Of a DNA stretch of 64,000 bases, positions 63,590-64,000 are shown in pieces. Made by a program: the position numbers and the translations under genes. The stretch's first letter is position 1. The number at the start of each line of letters is the position of its first letter. This DNA is from CAYQLY01 sp964418605 (GTDB lineage: Bacteria > Bacteroidota > Bacteroidia > Cytophagales > Cyclobacteriaceae): the NCBI GenBank assembly GCA_964418605.1, contig CAYQLY010000001.1:124001-188000 (forward strand). The letters are read 5' to 3'. Below the pieces are notes generated by a model that was not told where the DNA came from, did not search any database, and worked only from the letters and a program-made list of their open reading frames with translations.

Positions 63590-64000
63590 ATGTGGACTAA
63601 ATATATTAAAGATTTTCAAAACTATTTAGTAGTAGAGCGTTCTCTTTCTAAAAATACAGTTAACTCCTATGTGCGTGACGTAAAACTGTTTGTTCGGTTT
63701 CTAGAATCTAAATCGTACATTATTTCTCCAGACGATGTAAATCAAGCACATCTGCAGGATTTTTTAAAGTATTTGTATGAGATAAAAATGTCTCCTTATT
63801 CGCAGGCACGTATTCTTTCTGGTGTTAAATCATTTTTTAAATTTTTAATTACCGTAGATTTTGTTAAAAATAGCCCTGCTGAACTTATAGAAAGTCCTCA
63901 ACTAGGTCGAAAGCTTCCGGATGTTCTTTCTTTTCATGAAATAGAAACATTGTTAAATGCGATAGATGTTTCTACTATGGAAGGTACTCGAAATCGTGCG
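63590..64000 (+). CDS. xerD: Tyrosine recombinase XerD, 3' part outside window
   Basis: 137 codons seen from the ATG at 63590, running off the end; a GTG at 63584 is an alternative start. The N-terminal SAM-like core-binding domain is complete: FQNYLVVERSLSKNTVNSYV, then SPYSQARILSGVKSFFKFL, ESPQLGRKLPDVLSFHEIE and the start of the catalytic domain GTRNRA. It resolves chromosome dimers at dif with XerC. It is adjacent to aroQ as commonly found in Bacteroidota. It is a housekeeping recombinase and not the integrase of the island at 1-11 kb. Confidence 0.93.
   Translation, partial: MWTKYIKDFQNYLVVERSLSKNTVNSYVRDVKLFVRFLESKSYIISPDDVNQAHLQDFLKYLYEIKMSPYSQARILSGVKSFFKFLITVDFVKNSPAELIESPQLGRKLPDVLSFHEIETLLNAIDVSTMEGTRNRA

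Noticed and set aside
63590..64000. XerD as integrase of the island at 1-11 kb
   Set aside because: It is 52 kb away, next to aroQ, and has the XerD N-terminal sequence of a housekeeping recombinase.

Overview
This window is strongly AT-rich DNA from a member of the Bacteroidota. The evidence is lineage-typical gene content and promoters: TAnnTTTG -7 boxes, a DUF3098/uppP/truB/ribF run behind ftsX, a parB-DUF5683-dapB-lepB operon, a PASTA protein near ddl, an OMP/CarboxypepD-type receptor remnant and a T9SS-like C-terminal domain. A tandem Ddl-Ddl fusion suggests the Chitinophagales (Chitinophagaceae-like), but that placement is inference.

Positions 1-11.5 kb are an accessory island ending at a tRNA-Thr gene on the minus strand. 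It carries an ImmA/IrrE-type peptidase (cut by the window edge), a large protein with a PD-(D/E)XK-like nuclease motif, and tandem 42-residue peptide genes with a KGG motif, the second overlapping an orphan TPR lipoprotein gene. It also carries small DNA-binding proteins, a TonB-receptor gene collapsed by internal deletion, and a second peptide locus. That locus holds a 49-residue KGG peptide, a hairpin, a secreted alpha/beta hydrolase and a ThiF/E1-like adenylating enzyme. A SPASM-domain remnant follows, then an excisionase-like HTH, a coiled-coil protein and a RecA/RepA-like ATPase. I read the peptide loci as an undescribed or poorly described RiPP-type (ribosomal peptide) system, with at least two decayed precursor copies nearby. 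No integrase for the island lies inside the window.

Positions 11.5-36 kb are ordinary chromosome. Minus-strand genes include an outer-membrane POTRA/barrel protein, pth, a PASTA protein, an OB-like protein and ddl-ddl; plus-strand ftsX, DUF3098, uppP, truB and ribF follow. Then come an anti-sigma-like/ECF sigma pair, lepB-dapB-DUF5683-parB, hisS, a fatty acid desaturase, a solitary nuoN, purF and a membrane patatin-like protein.

Positions 35-61 kb are a surface polysaccharide locus. It encodes sugar aminotransferases and acetyltransferases (WbpE/WbpD-like), a WbpB-like oxidoreductase and a WecB-like 2-epimerase. It also encodes a WbpG/HisH/HisF-type amidotransferase trio, a formyltransferase, a methyltransferase, an asparagine-synthase-like enzyme, glycosyltransferases, a flippase, two polymerase/ligase-type membrane proteins and a WcaJ-like initiating sugar-phosphate transferase. 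Together they would make a glycan of modified amino sugars, probably with an acetamidino and an N-formyl group. An unusual exported hydrolase-like protein sits inside the locus.

Positions 61-64 kb return to housekeeping genes: rpsP, rimM, a class V aminotransferase, aroQ and the start of xerD, which runs off the end.
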